Source of the DNA: Pythium myriotylum | Taxonomy: Eukaryota; Oomycota; Peronosporomycetes; Pythiales; Pythiaceae | Length of the DNA: 64,000 nt | Assembly (NCBI GenBank): GCA_023091665.1 | Contig: JALJCQ010000022.1 | Location: 558,001 to 622,000 of the forward strand | Direction of reading: 5' to 3' | Part shown: piece by piece, positions 21,200-31,635 of the stretch | Numbering within the stretch: the first letter of the stretch is position 1 | Layout: each line of letters starts with the position of its first letter | Program-made: the position numbers and the translations under genes | The notes under the pieces: generated by a model | Told to the model about the DNA's origin: nothing | The model's input: the letters and a program-made list of their open reading frames with translations, nothing else | Database searches by the model: none

Positions 21200-22028
21200 G
21201 GTTTGCTCGGCACAGTCTCAATAAGGAAATGGCGTCTGCCAACAAAGACTTTCCGAATCGGGAGGGAGACCGTGGATTTCAACCAATGAACAGAGCACGC
21301 TCCGGACCAGAATGAGCAAACCAGAGACGGGACTTGCTCGATGGCGGTGTTGTCTATACACCCTCCCCCCCAATTTACATCAGAGCATCCCACGAACTAC
21401 GTAATGTTCACCTACTGCAGCTCACTAAATGGTGTCAAATCGAGCAGATAATCCAGTGTTTACAGCAAGTTCGCGTCCCCGAGTGTCGCGGAACACAGTT
21501 CAACTTTAAGGATAGGAAAGAAGTCTCGTTGGATGGAAGTGAGTCGTGATCAGCCAGCGTTGCCTTCGTCGTGGTGCGAACTTCTGGGAAGACAGTGAGT
21601 TTTGCCCAACCATGTGCGAGTTTTGTCGATTACACCCCAGACGAGCACACGATCTGGAGAGACCATAAACAAAGAACATCAGCCAGCTTATCCGTCTTGA
21701 AGTGGTGGAGGTGCAGCACCTCCACGGGATGCACCACCCGGTGGTGTTACCAGCGCACACTCACGATCAAGCCGGAAGGGTGACAGCAAACTGGATACCG
21801 TACCATTTGATCATGCCGATTCGCAACCGTGGGAGGATCTAGGAATCTGACTCGAGCATCTACAACGCCATACGGAACGGCGACGATGCACAAACAAACC
21901 GAAAGGAAGACATGCGTCTGAATTCTTGTCTCCTAAGAGCTAAAAACAATGCGAACAACGTTGTGCGACACCATAATGGGCAGAATATATACTATTAATG
22001 TTAGACGTAGTAGAATACGTGTCGTGCA
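21200..22028. other. Intergenic between M96-like genes
   Basis: Holds the 5' region of M96-like gene 1 and the 3' region of gene 2. No gene, RNA or repeat recognised. A pyrimidine-rich run occurs near 21360. Confidence 0.6.
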
Positions 22029-23327
22029 TCATAATCTGACCGTGTCGTCAAGGATCATGTTCTCCATGGAGTCTGTCATGCTCGGGACAACATCACCAGA
22101 GGTGCAGAGCATCTGGGACGTGAACAAGCCCACCTCCGGAGAGTCGGAGGGCATGCGGTCTAGACCCACTTGGGTTTGTGGAATTATGTCGCTTCGCAAT
22201 GGGACGCCACGCAGGCACACATGGACAGCCACATGGTTCTCGATGCCTTGCAAGGGCCTAAACAAGGCCCATCCCGTACTGACCGACACTGCTTGAGCAT
22301 AGTCGCTATTGTGAGTCGCCTTGAACGCTCGCCAGACCATGATCAAACGATTTGGTTCAAAGTACATCTTGGTCAGCGCCGTAACCGTTTCATTCGGCGT
22401 CGAGGTTTCGAGATCCTCTGGGATTAAGAGGAACTTGCAGCCCATAACATTGTCCGAGATAGCATACCTCTCCAGTTCCCGTTTCTGACGAGCAAACTCG
22501 GTCCTAGCTGCACGAGGAAAGTAATATTTGACTTGGTCCAACGTAAACGGAAGTGCGTACGCATGGCGCAACTCCACGTAGAGCTGCTCGATGCCGTTCA
22601 CTGCATGCGACTTCACCTTCGCCGCGCTCTGACGACGCTCAAACAACGGGATCTGCGCATCAGCATCTACGCCAGGAATCACAGTATCGATAGCCGCGTA
22701 CGCTCGCTCAATGTCCACAACGAACTGCTTGAACACCTTGTCTAGATCTCCGTCCACTGCATCATGAATGGCTGGGCATGGCCGCGGTTCAAGCTGGTCA
22801 AAGAACTCGCGTGCACGGTTGGACATCACGATTTGCAAAGACTTGGCGATCTGCAATTGATGCATGAGCTTGGTCCGCAGACGTTCGTTCTCTTTCTCAG
22901 CCGCACTACGTCGAGCGAACTGTCTCTTGGCGGTGGCTCGCCACGCGGACGGAGGCGCGTTACTGTTGGCGATAGCGTTGTTTGCCATGCATTGCGCGAG
23001 TTGTTTCTGGAGGCTTGCAATCTGTTCATTAAGGTAGGCCTTCTCAGCTTTGACACGCTGGCTCTGCGGCACGCGGATCCGTTTTGGGCGACTGCTTTTT
23101 TCCGGTGCTGTTGCTTGAGATGACTCCTCTGGACTACTCGACGATGAGGGCGATGAGGGAGGCGAGCTGAACACCTCCGAACTAGCCGAATTCACGTCGT
23201 TAAAGTCCCAGCTTTCTCCGGTTAACTCAGCGAAGTCGACGTCGCCATTCGAGTCGAGAATGAGCTCGAAGGGCATGGCCTCGTACGAGTCCGCCAAAAA
23301 CGGGAGGCCGACGTCTACAACGGCCAT
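22029..23327 (-). CDS. M96-like coiled-coil/START-like protein 2
   Basis: 432 residues from the ATG at 23327; an upstream ATG in frame (23489) would add 54 residues of Cys-rich, non-conserved sequence and is rejected. Order of parts: N-terminal motif MPFELILDSNGDVDFAEL, Ser-rich linker, basic region RVPQSQRVKAEKAYL with coil, Trp-led second coil (WRATAKRQFARRSAAEKENERL), then the START-like half (YVELRHAYALPFTLDQV) and C-terminal SMTDSMENMILDD. It is the closest relative of protein 1 in this window, differing mostly in the linker and in a few START-domain positions, so a fairly recent tandem duplication is likely. It shares the orientation of the five other minus-strand members. Role unknown beyond the family note. 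Confidence 0.85.
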   Translation of the reverse strand: MAVVDVGLPFLADSYEAMPFELILDSNGDVDFAELTGESWDFNDVNSASSEVFSSPPSSPSSSSSPEESSQATAPEKSSRPKRIRVPQSQRVKAEKAYLNEQIASLQKQLAQCMANNAIANSNAPPSAWRATAKRQFARRSAAEKENERLRTKLMHQLQIAKSLQIVMSNRAREFFDQLEPRPCPAIHDAVDGDLDKVFKQFVVDIERAYAAIDTVIPGVDADAQIPLFERRQSAAKVKSHAVNGIEQLYVELRHAYALPFTLDQVKYYFPRAARTEFARQKRELERYAISDNVMGCKFLLIPEDLETSTPNETVTALTKMYFEPNRLIMVWRAFKATHNSDYAQAVSVSTGWALFRPLQGIENHVAVHVCLRGVPLRSDIIPQTQVGLDRMPSDSPEVGLFTSQMLCTSGDVVPSMTDSMENMILDDTVRL

Positions 23328-23934
23328 TGCTGCGTAAGACGAGAATGCGGAAAATGCCGTGACACAGTGGACCTTGGAGACTGTTTGCCCTTTGAAAGAA
23401 GAGCTCAGAGCGCGACAGCAGACACATTTTTGCCCGAGATTACAACCATCTTGGAACTCGGAGGACGGCGCATAAACAACGACCTGCATTTTTGGAGAAT
23501 GTATGTTGCTGTACTTTCTCGGACAGAAACGGACTCAGCGATGGCCACGGAGATGCCGCACATGGTGTTCGGCGTACATGCGCTCGTGATGGGGCCAACG
23601 AAGCTCATCAGCCCAACGAACACAAGCTGGATGATACAGATACCAGCTCCTCTCATGACTCAATAGTGTTACGAAGTAAATGAGATGAGGTGCTAAGTTC
23701 AGAAGTCAAGTTCTGCAAGTCGATGCGCTCAAGACTTGGTTGCCTTCTGCAAGTACACGTACAGTTGGCTCGTTGGTTCGCTTAAGTCGTCATATGAGCC
23801 GGACCTGCAGGGAAGAATAGTTTAATCATGGCCACTCCAGTTGCCCGCCTCAGGGATACGCCTCCCAGAAAATGCAGGACACACACAACCATCGAGACTA
23901 TAAACATCACACTCGCAAGAACAGCGAGAACTAC
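23328..23934. other. Intergenic between M96-like genes
   Basis: Upstream region of M96-like gene 2 and 3' side of gene 3. Short open frames only; nothing recognised. Confidence 0.6.
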
Positions 23935-25311
23935 CTAAACGCGGATGGACTCATGACCGGCCGCTTCTTCAAGAAGAAGATTCTCCATCGAATCAGTGAT
24001 GCTCGGAACAATGTCTGCGGTAGTGCATAGCACCTGCGTGGTAAAGGCACCGACTTCTGGTGCACTTTCGGGGAGTCGAGTGAGGCTTTTCCTGGTCTTG
24101 GGGATGATCTCGCTTCGCAGCGGCACATTGCGTGCGCAAACGTGGACCACGACGTGGTTTTCCACATCGGGATGAGCACGGAAGACCGTCCAGCCCGTAC
24201 TGATGGAGAGCGCTTGAGCGAAATTATCGTTCCGCGCAGCGCTAAAGGCCCGCCAGATCTTGATCACGCGGTCGGACTCGAAGTACATCCGGGAGATCGA
24301 AGTTACGGTCTCCTCATTCCCAAAATTTGTGACGGAATCTTCTGGACGGATAAGGAACTTGCCAGCATAAACGTTCTCACCAAGGTCGTAGCGCTCGATT
24401 TCCCGGTTCTGGCGAAAAAACTCGGAGCACGCGACCTTGGGTAACGCGTATTTCACTTCGTCAAGCGTGAATGGCACGGTGTATGAGTGTCGCAGTTCGA
24501 CGTAGAGCTGCTCGGTGCTGCCTTGGTGGTGGGACTTGATTGTGGATTTGCTCTCAGGGCGATCGTTCACTGGTACTTGCGAGTCGTCCTCTGGACTTGG
24601 CAGCACCAGGTCGATGGCCTCGTAGGCTTTCTGAATGTCTACCGCAAACTGTCGGAAGACCTGGTCGAGATCCCCATTGAGCACGCCATGGATAGGCCAC
24701 ACGGGCGGGCACGGACGAGGCTCCAACTGTTCAAAGAATTCGGTCGATCGATTGGCCATAACCACCTGAAGTGACTTGGCGACCTGTAATTGGTGCGTAA
24801 GCTTCGCACGAAGCCGCTCGTTCTCCTTCTCGACCAGCGTGCGGCGCGCGAGCTGTCGCTTGGCTGTAGCTCTCCATGCCGAAGGCTGCGTATTGCAGTT
24901 GGCGATAGCATTCTTCACCATCGCGTCGGCCAGTTGCTTTTGTAACGCGGCGATTTGCTGGGTGAGGAAGGCCTTCTCAGCCTTGACACGCTGACTCTGC
25001 GGGACACGACGGCGTGGTGGCCGAGCGGTTTTCGTGGACGAGGATGAGGTTGCCGATGTTGGTGAGAGCTGTTCTGTGGAATTCATGCGAGGCTGTGACT
25101 CGGGTGGTGCCAGCAACTCATCGCAGGCTGGCGATGAGTCCGAGATTGAGCCAGCGCTGTTCTCGTCGCTGTCATCGAGACCCCACGCAGTTCCTGCCAG
25201 CGCTGCGAAGTCGATGTCGCCGCTGTCGTCGATAATGAGATCGAAGGGCATCGGTTCATAGCTAGCCACGAACTTGGGAGTGTCCTCGCTGCTGCTGAAG
25301 ACCACTGCCAT
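23935..25311 (-). CDS. M96-like coiled-coil/START-like protein 3
   Basis: 458 residues from the ATG at 25311; the frame extends to an ATG at 25479, but only from residue MAVVFSSSEDTPKF onward does it resemble paralogues. The N-terminal motif is MPFDLIIDDSGDIDFAAL, then a Ser/Glu linker, basic RRRVPQSQRVKAEKAFL with heptad coil, second coil after WRATAKRQLARRTLVEKENERL, and a START-like region (YVELRHSYTVPFTLDEVKYAL; STGWTVFRAHPDVENHVVVHV) ending SITDSMENLLLEEA. It belongs with proteins 4 and 5 by shared details (RQNREIERY, RNVPLRSEIIPKT). Function is known only by family membership; a ligand in the START pocket is possible but not shown. Confidence 0.85.
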   Translation of the reverse strand: MAVVFSSSEDTPKFVASYEPMPFDLIIDDSGDIDFAALAGTAWGLDDSDENSAGSISDSSPACDELLAPPESQPRMNSTEQLSPTSATSSSSTKTARPPRRRVPQSQRVKAEKAFLTQQIAALQKQLADAMVKNAIANCNTQPSAWRATAKRQLARRTLVEKENERLRAKLTHQLQVAKSLQVVMANRSTEFFEQLEPRPCPPVWPIHGVLNGDLDQVFRQFAVDIQKAYEAIDLVLPSPEDDSQVPVNDRPESKSTIKSHHQGSTEQLYVELRHSYTVPFTLDEVKYALPKVACSEFFRQNREIERYDLGENVYAGKFLIRPEDSVTNFGNEETVTSISRMYFESDRVIKIWRAFSAARNDNFAQALSISTGWTVFRAHPDVENHVVVHVCARNVPLRSEIIPKTRKSLTRLPESAPEVGAFTTQVLCTTADIVPSITDSMENLLLEEAAGHESIRV

Positions 25312-26465
25312 CGTGTCTTTTTCGTAAGTGAGATTGTCAGCGGTCTCGAAAGACTCACTGAGCTTCTTCGAATGTCTCTGTAAGGAGTATTTCGACCAAC
25401 CAGAACAATTTGGTGTGTAACGTTTGTCGACTCGGCAGCGATCGTTCTTGTTCTTGACATATGCGTGGGCCACGAGCATAAGCGCCGATGGTAATCATCA
25501 CGACGCAATCTTGAGTAAGCGACTGATCCAGGAAACAAGGGGTGCCCAATTGGTCGTCTAGTTAGTTTGGCGGCTGCTCGAATCCCGTGATTATTTTGCC
25601 TTTCTTCGAGTGAACCGTGTGGGGCCAGTGGGGCGCTGCTCAGCGTTGGGATCACTTGAGCATCCTTTTCTTTGCCTCGAGCCACTCCTCCCTGGCCGTG
25701 TAGGGTGAAACAGCTGAACTTCAACGAGGTATGTACACAAAGTAATGTCTCAGAGACTTGACCCCAGTTTGGACGCGGGGAACAACTCAAGATACAGGTA
25801 CTTCAGTTTGCAAGCTGATTTCGTCTCATCATGGGTGCCACGATGAAAGCAGGGGATGCGCTCCAAGTTCTTCCACGTGATCGGAATTTGCTGAGTATGC
25901 CACGTACGTTGCTATCCTTCCCACAAATCGTCTTCGATTACGATGTGTGGACTCAACATGTTGGAGATGAGAATGTCGTCATGTCCGTGCAAGATCCAGC
26001 CACAATGTCATTCCCAACGACATCAGCGACCTGCACACACGATCTGTGCTGGCGTCTGTCTGGTAGGTCAGCATCTACGAACCACCTACACCCCGGGAAC
26101 ATAATGGCAGAATACTTCGCAGATCTGGGTGAAGTCGCAGCCTATACAAAATAACCACCACAACGCTGGACGACGACGTAGAAGAAGGCGATCAAATGTT
26201 AATGCTGCCACCCTCGTAGCACCAGGATAGATAAGTACCTGCGGGAGGCAGCTGGAAATGAGCGATACGAAGAGCAGTAATGAATGAAACCGACCCCATT
26301 TTGGTCAAGTCGAAGCGTCTGTGTTGCCGTCCGCCAGACCTTTTCGTTGAAATTCACCCCTTGGTCTGGCTTGCAGTGGATTTGTGTTTGCGCACGCATC
26401 CTTTAGTATACTGTGTCGAAAAATTAGATCTTCTGACACGGATCTACGACTCGCAAGTGCTAGTC
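25312..26465. other. Intergenic between M96-like genes
   Basis: 1.15 kb with the upstream region of M96-like gene 3. A plus-strand frame 25831-26154 (107 codons) has no family resemblance or codon signature. Nothing else seen. Confidence 0.55.
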
Positions 26466-27683
26466 CTAGACTCGGGTCGTCTTGACACGGACTGCTTCTT
26501 CAAGGATGAGGTTTTCCATCAAGTCAGTGACGGTCGGGACAATGCTCTCTGTGGTGAAGAGCATTTGCGTCGATGGCAGACGAGGAAGGGTTTTGGCCGC
26601 CTTTGGAATGACCTCACTTCTCAGCGGAACATTGCGACAACAAACGTGGACTACAGCATGGTTCTTGACATGATTCAGCTGACGGAATACTGCCCAGCCA
26701 GTGCTCATTCCGACCGCTTCAGTGATACTAGCATTTCGAGCAGCGCCGAACGCTCGCCAGATTAACACCACACGGTCCGGCTCAATGAAGCTTCGAGCAA
26801 GAGTGGTCACAGTCTCTTCGTTTCCGAAACTGGTCGAGACATCATCGGGGTTAACGAGAAACTTCCCGGCATAGAGGTTCTCCGAGTACACGTATCTCTC
26901 AATCTCCCGGTTCTGGAAGGCGAGCACGTCCCGTGCGACCTTAGGCAACGCGTGCTTGACCTCATCGAGTGAGAACGGCACGACGTAAGAGTGACGCAGT
27001 TCGACGTAGCGTTGGTGGTCCAAACCGTTCAACGAATGTGACTTGATCATGGCCTTGCTCTCCGGGCGTTCTCTAACCGGTACCTGGATGTCCGCTTCAG
27101 AGTCTGGCAAGACTGAGTCGATGGCCTCGTACGCGTTTCGGATATCTTGCTCGAACTGCTGGAAGACCTGCGAGAGATGCCCGTCGAGCTCGCCGTAGAA
27201 AGAGCTCGTGCGAGGACCCCTCATATCAAAGAAATCCATACCCCTGCTGGCCATCATCACCTGCAGCGACTTGGCGACCTGCACTTGGCGGGTCAGCTTG
27301 GCTCGTAGCCTTTGATTCTCTTTCTCGGCTTCGTTGCGTCGCGCGAGCTGTCGCTTGGCGGTCGCGCGCCACGCCGACGGCGGCCTCCTCGAGTTGATCA
27401 CAGCGTGTTGCGCCATGACGTCGGCCAGTTGCTTCTGCAGCGCGACGATATGCTCCTGGAGAAGCGCCTTCTCGGCCTTGACACGCTGGCTCTGCGGCAC
27501 GCGACGCTGTGGCGGACGAGGCTGCTTGAGGGCAACAGGAGGCGCCTGCAACTCGAGGGACGACGTGGACGAGACCGAGTCGCTGGCAGCTCCGTCGAAG
27601 CTCAGCGCGTCGGCCTCGAGCACCGCGAACTCGACGTCGCCGACGCCGTCGAGAACGAGCTCGAAGGAGTCGAAGCTCTCCAT
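26466..27683 (-). CDS. M96-like coiled-coil/START-like protein 4
   Basis: 405 residues, the shortest of the six minus-strand members. The N-terminal motif is FELVLDGVGDVEFAVL, with a reduced linker. The basic segment RRVPQSQRVKAEKALL and its coil, and the Trp-led second coil (WRATAKRQLARRNEAEKENQRL), are intact. The segment after the second coil differs from paralogues: the LEPRPCP...WPI stretch is replaced by MRGPRTSSFYGEL. The START-like half retains YVELRHSYVVPFSLDEVKHAL and STGWAVFRQLNHVKNHAVVHV, and the end reads TVTDLMENLILEEA, with Leu for the usual Ser. Insertions and deletions keep frame, so it looks functional. Confidence 0.83.
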   Translation of the reverse strand: MESFDSFELVLDGVGDVEFAVLEADALSFDGAASDSVSSTSSLELQAPPVALKQPRPPQRRVPQSQRVKAEKALLQEHIVALQKQLADVMAQHAVINSRRPPSAWRATAKRQLARRNEAEKENQRLRAKLTRQVQVAKSLQVMMASRGMDFFDMRGPRTSSFYGELDGHLSQVFQQFEQDIRNAYEAIDSVLPDSEADIQVPVRERPESKAMIKSHSLNGLDHQRYVELRHSYVVPFSLDEVKHALPKVARDVLAFQNREIERYVYSENLYAGKFLVNPDDVSTSFGNEETVTTLARSFIEPDRVVLIWRAFGAARNASITEAVGMSTGWAVFRQLNHVKNHAVVHVCCRNVPLRSEVIPKAAKTLPRLPSTQMLFTTESIVPTVTDLMENLILEEAVRVKTTRV

Positions 27684-28038
27684 GAAGACGCCTCGGGAAG
27701 TCGTGGATGTTCAGGAAAATGATACTGAGCAGACCTGGATTACTATCGGAGCTGGTGCGTCTTCTCGAGTTTCAGCCAATGAAAGGAGGAGAGGAGTCGA
27801 TCACAGAAACCGACAATGATGGCCAGTTCACTACAAATGGCTGCTTGGTGTTTACGCTATTTATCGAAATAGACTTCAATATCAGCCTGACGTGTTCAGC
27901 GCAACCGACCGTTGCACTCTTGATCTCTTCCATTGCCCATCGATATCACGGCGAGCGTTTGGTTTAGCGCGTCTTGCTGCAGGCCATTGGCTTGATCAGT
28001 GTACACAGTTCAACGAGTCTCGGTTCATTTATAAATTC
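27684..28038. other. Intergenic between M96-like genes
   Basis: 355 bp carrying the promoter of M96-like gene 4; the minus strand has TCATTTTCCTGAAC near 27720, an Inr-like match about 30 bp before the ATG. No gene. Confidence 0.5.
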
Positions 28039-29373
28039 TTACAGCTTACTTGTGTCTGCCTGGATCGCTTCTTCAAGGAGAAGATTCTCCATCGAGTCCG
28101 TGACATTCGGGATGATGTCGCCGGCGGTGCACAGCAGATGCGTCGTGAACGCCCCGACCTCTGGAGCTTCTTCGGGCATGTGAGCTAGACTGGTACTGGT
28201 CTTGGGGATGATCTCACTTCGCAACGGGACATTTCGACAGCACACGTGGACAGCAACGTGGTCTGGAATGTTCGGCATCGGTCGAAACACCGTCCACCCC
28301 GTGCTCACCCCGAGTGCCTGAGAGTAACCACTGTTCCGTGTGCTCATAAACCCCCGCCAAATCGTCACGACTCGGTCGGCCTCGTTGTAGATCCGTGCGA
28401 GCACGGTACCAGTCTCCTCGTCGCCGAAGCGAGTGACGACTTCGTCGGGGTGCACGAGGAACTTGCTCGCGTAGACTTCTTTGGTCGCCATGTATCGCTC
28501 AATTTCCCGGTTCTGCCGCGCGATTTCCGTGGTCGCCGCGATCGGGAAGACGCGTTTGACTTGGTCCAACGAGAACGGCATCACGTACGAGTGGCGCATC
28601 TCCACATAGAGCTGCTCGACGCCGTCCAGGAAATGGGACTTGACCGTGGCCTTGCTGTCGGGTCGTTCGCTCACGGGCAGATCGCTATCGACGTCTGGCG
28701 ACGGGATCACCGAGTCGATGACCTCGTACGCGCGCTGGATATCCTGCGCAAACTGCTGGAAGACTCGTTCCAGGTCGCCATCAAGCGCCGCGCGGATGGG
28801 CCAAATCTGCGGGAACGGCCGGGGCTCGAGCTGCTCAAAGAACTCGGTCGATCGATTGGCGATCACGACCTCGAGCGACTTGGCGACCTGCAGCTGGCGC
28901 CTCAGCTTCGCGCGCAGCCGCTCGTTCTCCTTCTCGGCGGCGCAGCGTCTCGTGAGCTGTCGTTTCGCGGCTGCTCGCCAGGCCGACGGCCGCGTGTTGC
29001 AGCTGGCGATCGCCGTTGCGACCATGGCGTCCGTGAGCTGCTGCTGGAGCTCGACGATCTGCTGCTCGAGGAACTTTTTCTCGGCTCGCACGCGCTGCGC
29101 CTGCGTCACTCGGCGCCGCTTGGCGCGCGGCCCAGCGGACGCGGTGGTCGACGAGGCTTCGTCGTCCTGCGGCTGCGCGACGGCGGCGTCTTCTCGGCCC
29201 GAAGACGACTCGGCGCTCGAGTCGGTCACGTCGTCCACGGGCGGCGCGTGGCCGTCGAGCAGCGCAAAGTCGACGTCGCCGCTGTCGTCGAGGATGAGAT
29301 CGAACACGAACGCGTCGTAGCCGCTCACGAGCGCCGGCGGCGCGTCGGCGGCGGCCGGAGACGCCTGCGCCAT
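28039..29373 (-). CDS. M96-like coiled-coil/START-like protein 5
   Basis: 444 residues. An Ala/Pro-rich lead precedes the N-terminal motif FDLILDDSGDVDFALL, then an acidic Ser-rich linker. Basic region KRRRVTQAQRVRAEKKFL differs from paralogues (VTQAQ for VPQSQ). A Gln-rich coil and a second coil (WRAAAKRQLTRRCAAEKENERL) follow. The START-like half (YVEMRHSYVMPFSLDQVKRVF; STGWTVFRPMPNIPDHVAVHV) ends NVTDSMENLLLEEA. Its coding DNA is notably GC-rich, with strong third-position G/C, more so than its neighbours; this makes long antisense open frames that I treat as shadows. Confidence 0.85.
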   Translation of the reverse strand: MAQASPAAADAPPALVSGYDAFVFDLILDDSGDVDFALLDGHAPPVDDVTDSSAESSSGREDAAVAQPQDDEASSTTASAGPRAKRRRVTQAQRVRAEKKFLEQQIVELQQQLTDAMVATAIASCNTRPSAWRAAAKRQLTRRCAAEKENERLRAKLRRQLQVAKSLEVVIANRSTEFFEQLEPRPFPQIWPIRAALDGDLERVFQQFAQDIQRAYEVIDSVIPSPDVDSDLPVSERPDSKATVKSHFLDGVEQLYVEMRHSYVMPFSLDQVKRVFPIAATTEIARQNREIERYMATKEVYASKFLVHPDEVVTRFGDEETGTVLARIYNEADRVVTIWRGFMSTRNSGYSQALGVSTGWTVFRPMPNIPDHVAVHVCCRNVPLRSEIIPKTSTSLAHMPEEAPEVGAFTTHLLCTAGDIIPNVTDSMENLLLEEAIQADTSKL

Positions 29374-29934
29374 GGTCGTGGGATTGACGATTGAGAGGCG
29401 GGAAGGCTGTCCCGGGAATTAATACAGCGCCCGAAAAATAGCTTTCTGCACTGGAATGAAAACATCCTCACTTGAAGAATGAATGAAGGGGAAGTCGAGT
29501 CTTCTGGTTTAGATTCCGGTTTTCGCTTGTTTAGGAAGATTTCGCTCGACCAGCTGAGCATAAACAGCACGCTCGTATGGACAGGACGCAATGATTATCG
29601 TTACGCAGAGAGAAGCAGAGGTCGCAATCACCAGAACACACAGACGTATTTCGTCGTGGTCTCTTGGCCTTGCACGGACAAGTTGCAGACATCCAACTCG
29701 CGGTCTTTTTTGCGAGCCTTAACTATAGTAAGTCGGTGACGACAGATCGTGCTCGAGCTGGAGTCGTCGACTCTGCCGAAAGGCAGCGAATGCAAATGAG
29801 TGTACGAGTGAGGGGCAATTCCCTCCTTCGTACACTCGTTTGCATTTGGCTTGAGCGGGAGCACGGGCTTGGCGGCTCTTCTGTATCATCTAGTCGTGCG
29901 ATTTTGCTCGTCTTCCACTGTCCTCGTTCGTCTT
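29374..29934. other. Intergenic with strong hairpin
   Basis: Upstream region of M96-like gene 5 and 3' side of gene 6. Its one notable element is the 26-bp-arm hairpin at 29789-29846. No gene. Confidence 0.6.
29789..29846. repeat. Imperfect 26-bp inverted repeat (hairpin)
   Basis: Left arm 29789-29814 and right arm 29821-29846 are reverse complements at 23 of 26 positions, sharing cores AATGCAAA and GAGTGTACGA, with a 6-nt loop. It lies 89 bp beyond the stop of M96-like gene 6 and about 415 bp upstream of gene 5. It could be a 3'-end structure, foldback element or small-RNA precursor. Confidence 0.75.
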
Positions 29935-31281
29935 TCATAGCACAATCTCGCTTTCCTCGCCATCTGCGTCGACACCCTCGTCGAGGATCAAGTTCTCCAT
30001 CGATTCCACGACGCTCGGTAGAACGTCGGCGGTCGTGCATAGCATTTGCGTCGTAAACGAGCCCACTTCGGGTGCATTCGTCGGCATTCGTGCCAGGTTT
30101 TCGCTAGTGGAGGGTATGATATCGGCACGCAGCGGTACACCACGACTGCACGAGTGAATAGCAACGTGGTTGTCGAGGTGCTTCATACTGCGATAAACGG
30201 ACCAAGTCGTCTGCACGCAAAGTGCCTCGGTGAACTGGCTGTTGCGTGAGGCCAGAAAACCTCGGGATATGACAACAACACGGTCTTCCTCCACGTACAT
30301 GCGTGACAGCGTCGTGACGGTCTCTTCGTTGCCTGGCTCAGTGAGTGCATCTTCTAGACGCACCTTGAACTTGAATCCCTGGGTGTTGTCGGTGAGGATA
30401 TACCTATCAATCAAGCGGTCCTGGCGTTCAAACTCGGTCGTCACCACTCGCCAAAGAACGTCTTTGACACGATCCAGTGCAAATGGGACAGCTATCGCGT
30501 GGCGCAGCTCGACGTAGATCTGCTCACCGCCGTTTGTCGGATGCGACTTGATCGCCGACTGTCCAGGCAGGCGTTCAAATAGCGGAATGTGACTGTCGGC
30601 CTCAACTCCAGGGATCACCAAGTCCACGCCGGCATACGCATGCTGGATATCAACAGCAAATCGCTTGAGCACTTGCTCAACGTCACCCTGGGCGGCGGTA
30701 TGGCATGGCCAGTGCTGAGGGCACGGTCTCGGCTCGAGCTGCTCGAAAAACTCGGTTGATCGATGACGCATCACGACCTCAAGCGACTTGGCGAGCTGCA
30801 GTTGACGCAGGAGTTTCTGACGCAGCCGCTCGTTCTCTTTCTCGGCAGCGCTACGCCTCGCGTGCTGCCTTCTTGCCACCGCTCGCCAAGCGGTCGGTGG
30901 CGCGTTGCAATTGGCAGCAGCGTGACGCGCCATAATTTCGCGGAGCTTTTTCTCGAGCGAAGCGATCTGCTCGTGGAGGAATGCCATCTCGGCCTTGATG
31001 CGTTGCGTCTGCGGGACGCGTATGCGGCGGGGCTTCGGTGTCGTCGCTACTCCATTTGCAGGCGATTTGGCAATTGACGAAGACGATCCCGACGACGACG
31101 GCGGCTCTGGCGTACTGAAGTCGTCGCTCACATTGAGAGGCTCTACGTCGACGTCCTCGTCAACCACTCCGCTCTTCTCTGGCACGAAGTCGACGTCGTT
31201 GCTGCTGTCGAGAATGAGATCGAAGGGCAAGGCTTCCAATTGCTCGAGCGAGTCCTCGGGCGAAGACGTCGGAGTGGTCAT
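29935..31281 (-). CDS. M96-like coiled-coil/START-like protein 6
   Basis: 448 residues from the ATG at 31281; the frame before it starts with TTG only. N-terminal motif LPFDLILDSSNDVDF, an acidic linker (DEDVDVEPLNVSDDF), then basic KPRRIRVPQTQRIKAEMAFL with a coil. The second coil follows WRAVARRQHARRSAAEKENERL. The START-like half is YVELRHAIAVPFALDRVKDVL, with TTWSVYRSMKHLDNHVAIHSC, ending SVVESMENLILDEG and an acidic tail (DADGEESEIVL) not found in the others. It is the most diverged minus-strand member and lies next to the divergent plus-strand pair; 354 bp separates its start from that of protein 7, so the two may share a bidirectional promoter. Confidence 0.85.
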   Translation of the reverse strand: MTTPTSSPEDSLEQLEALPFDLILDSSNDVDFVPEKSGVVDEDVDVEPLNVSDDFSTPEPPSSSGSSSSIAKSPANGVATTPKPRRIRVPQTQRIKAEMAFLHEQIASLEKKLREIMARHAAANCNAPPTAWRAVARRQHARRSAAEKENERLRQKLLRQLQLAKSLEVVMRHRSTEFFEQLEPRPCPQHWPCHTAAQGDVEQVLKRFAVDIQHAYAGVDLVIPGVEADSHIPLFERLPGQSAIKSHPTNGGEQIYVELRHAIAVPFALDRVKDVLWRVVTTEFERQDRLIDRYILTDNTQGFKFKVRLEDALTEPGNEETVTTLSRMYVEEDRVVVISRGFLASRNSQFTEALCVQTTWSVYRSMKHLDNHVAIHSCSRGVPLRADIIPSTSENLARMPTNAPEVGSFTTQMLCTTADVLPSVVESMENLILDEGVDADGEESEIVL

Positions 31282-31635
31282 GCTAGCGGAGGCTGTAGGT
31301 GGCGGAGACGACCCGGAAATGGCGCGTTTGGCAGCGACTGAGGCAGGCGACAAGCGCCGACAGCGTGTCGGGCTCTGCGTGGCGCGCGAGTAGCCAGAGA
31401 AGGCTTCACGGGGAGACAGTCTCTCCTCCGATTTGCTGCCATCACCATGTCAGCCCCCCCCCCCCCAACCGATCCCCGAGACAATCACTCCTTTCGTGAG
31501 GAGCTCCAACTCACACGACTAAATCAGTATGTCAACGTAACCCGTGTCAACTGTACCCCGTCCCTTCAATGCCTCCGTGGGGTACAATTAATCCCGTTTG
31601 CATTGATGAGAAGGACAAGAAGGGCTCCGACGAAG
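31282..31635. other. Divergent promoter region between M96-like genes 6 and 7
   Basis: Contains a C13 tract (31454-31466) and a short inverted repeat, TGTACCCC (31552-31559) with GGGGTACA (31579-31586). An upstream frame contiguous with gene 7 (from 31447) has Pro-rich, non-conserved sequence and is probably leader. Confidence 0.5.

Noticed and set aside
28246..29394. Plus-strand 382-codon open frame opposite M96-like gene 5
   Set aside because: Antisense shadow in a very GC-rich gene; the minus frame aligns with seven paralogues.
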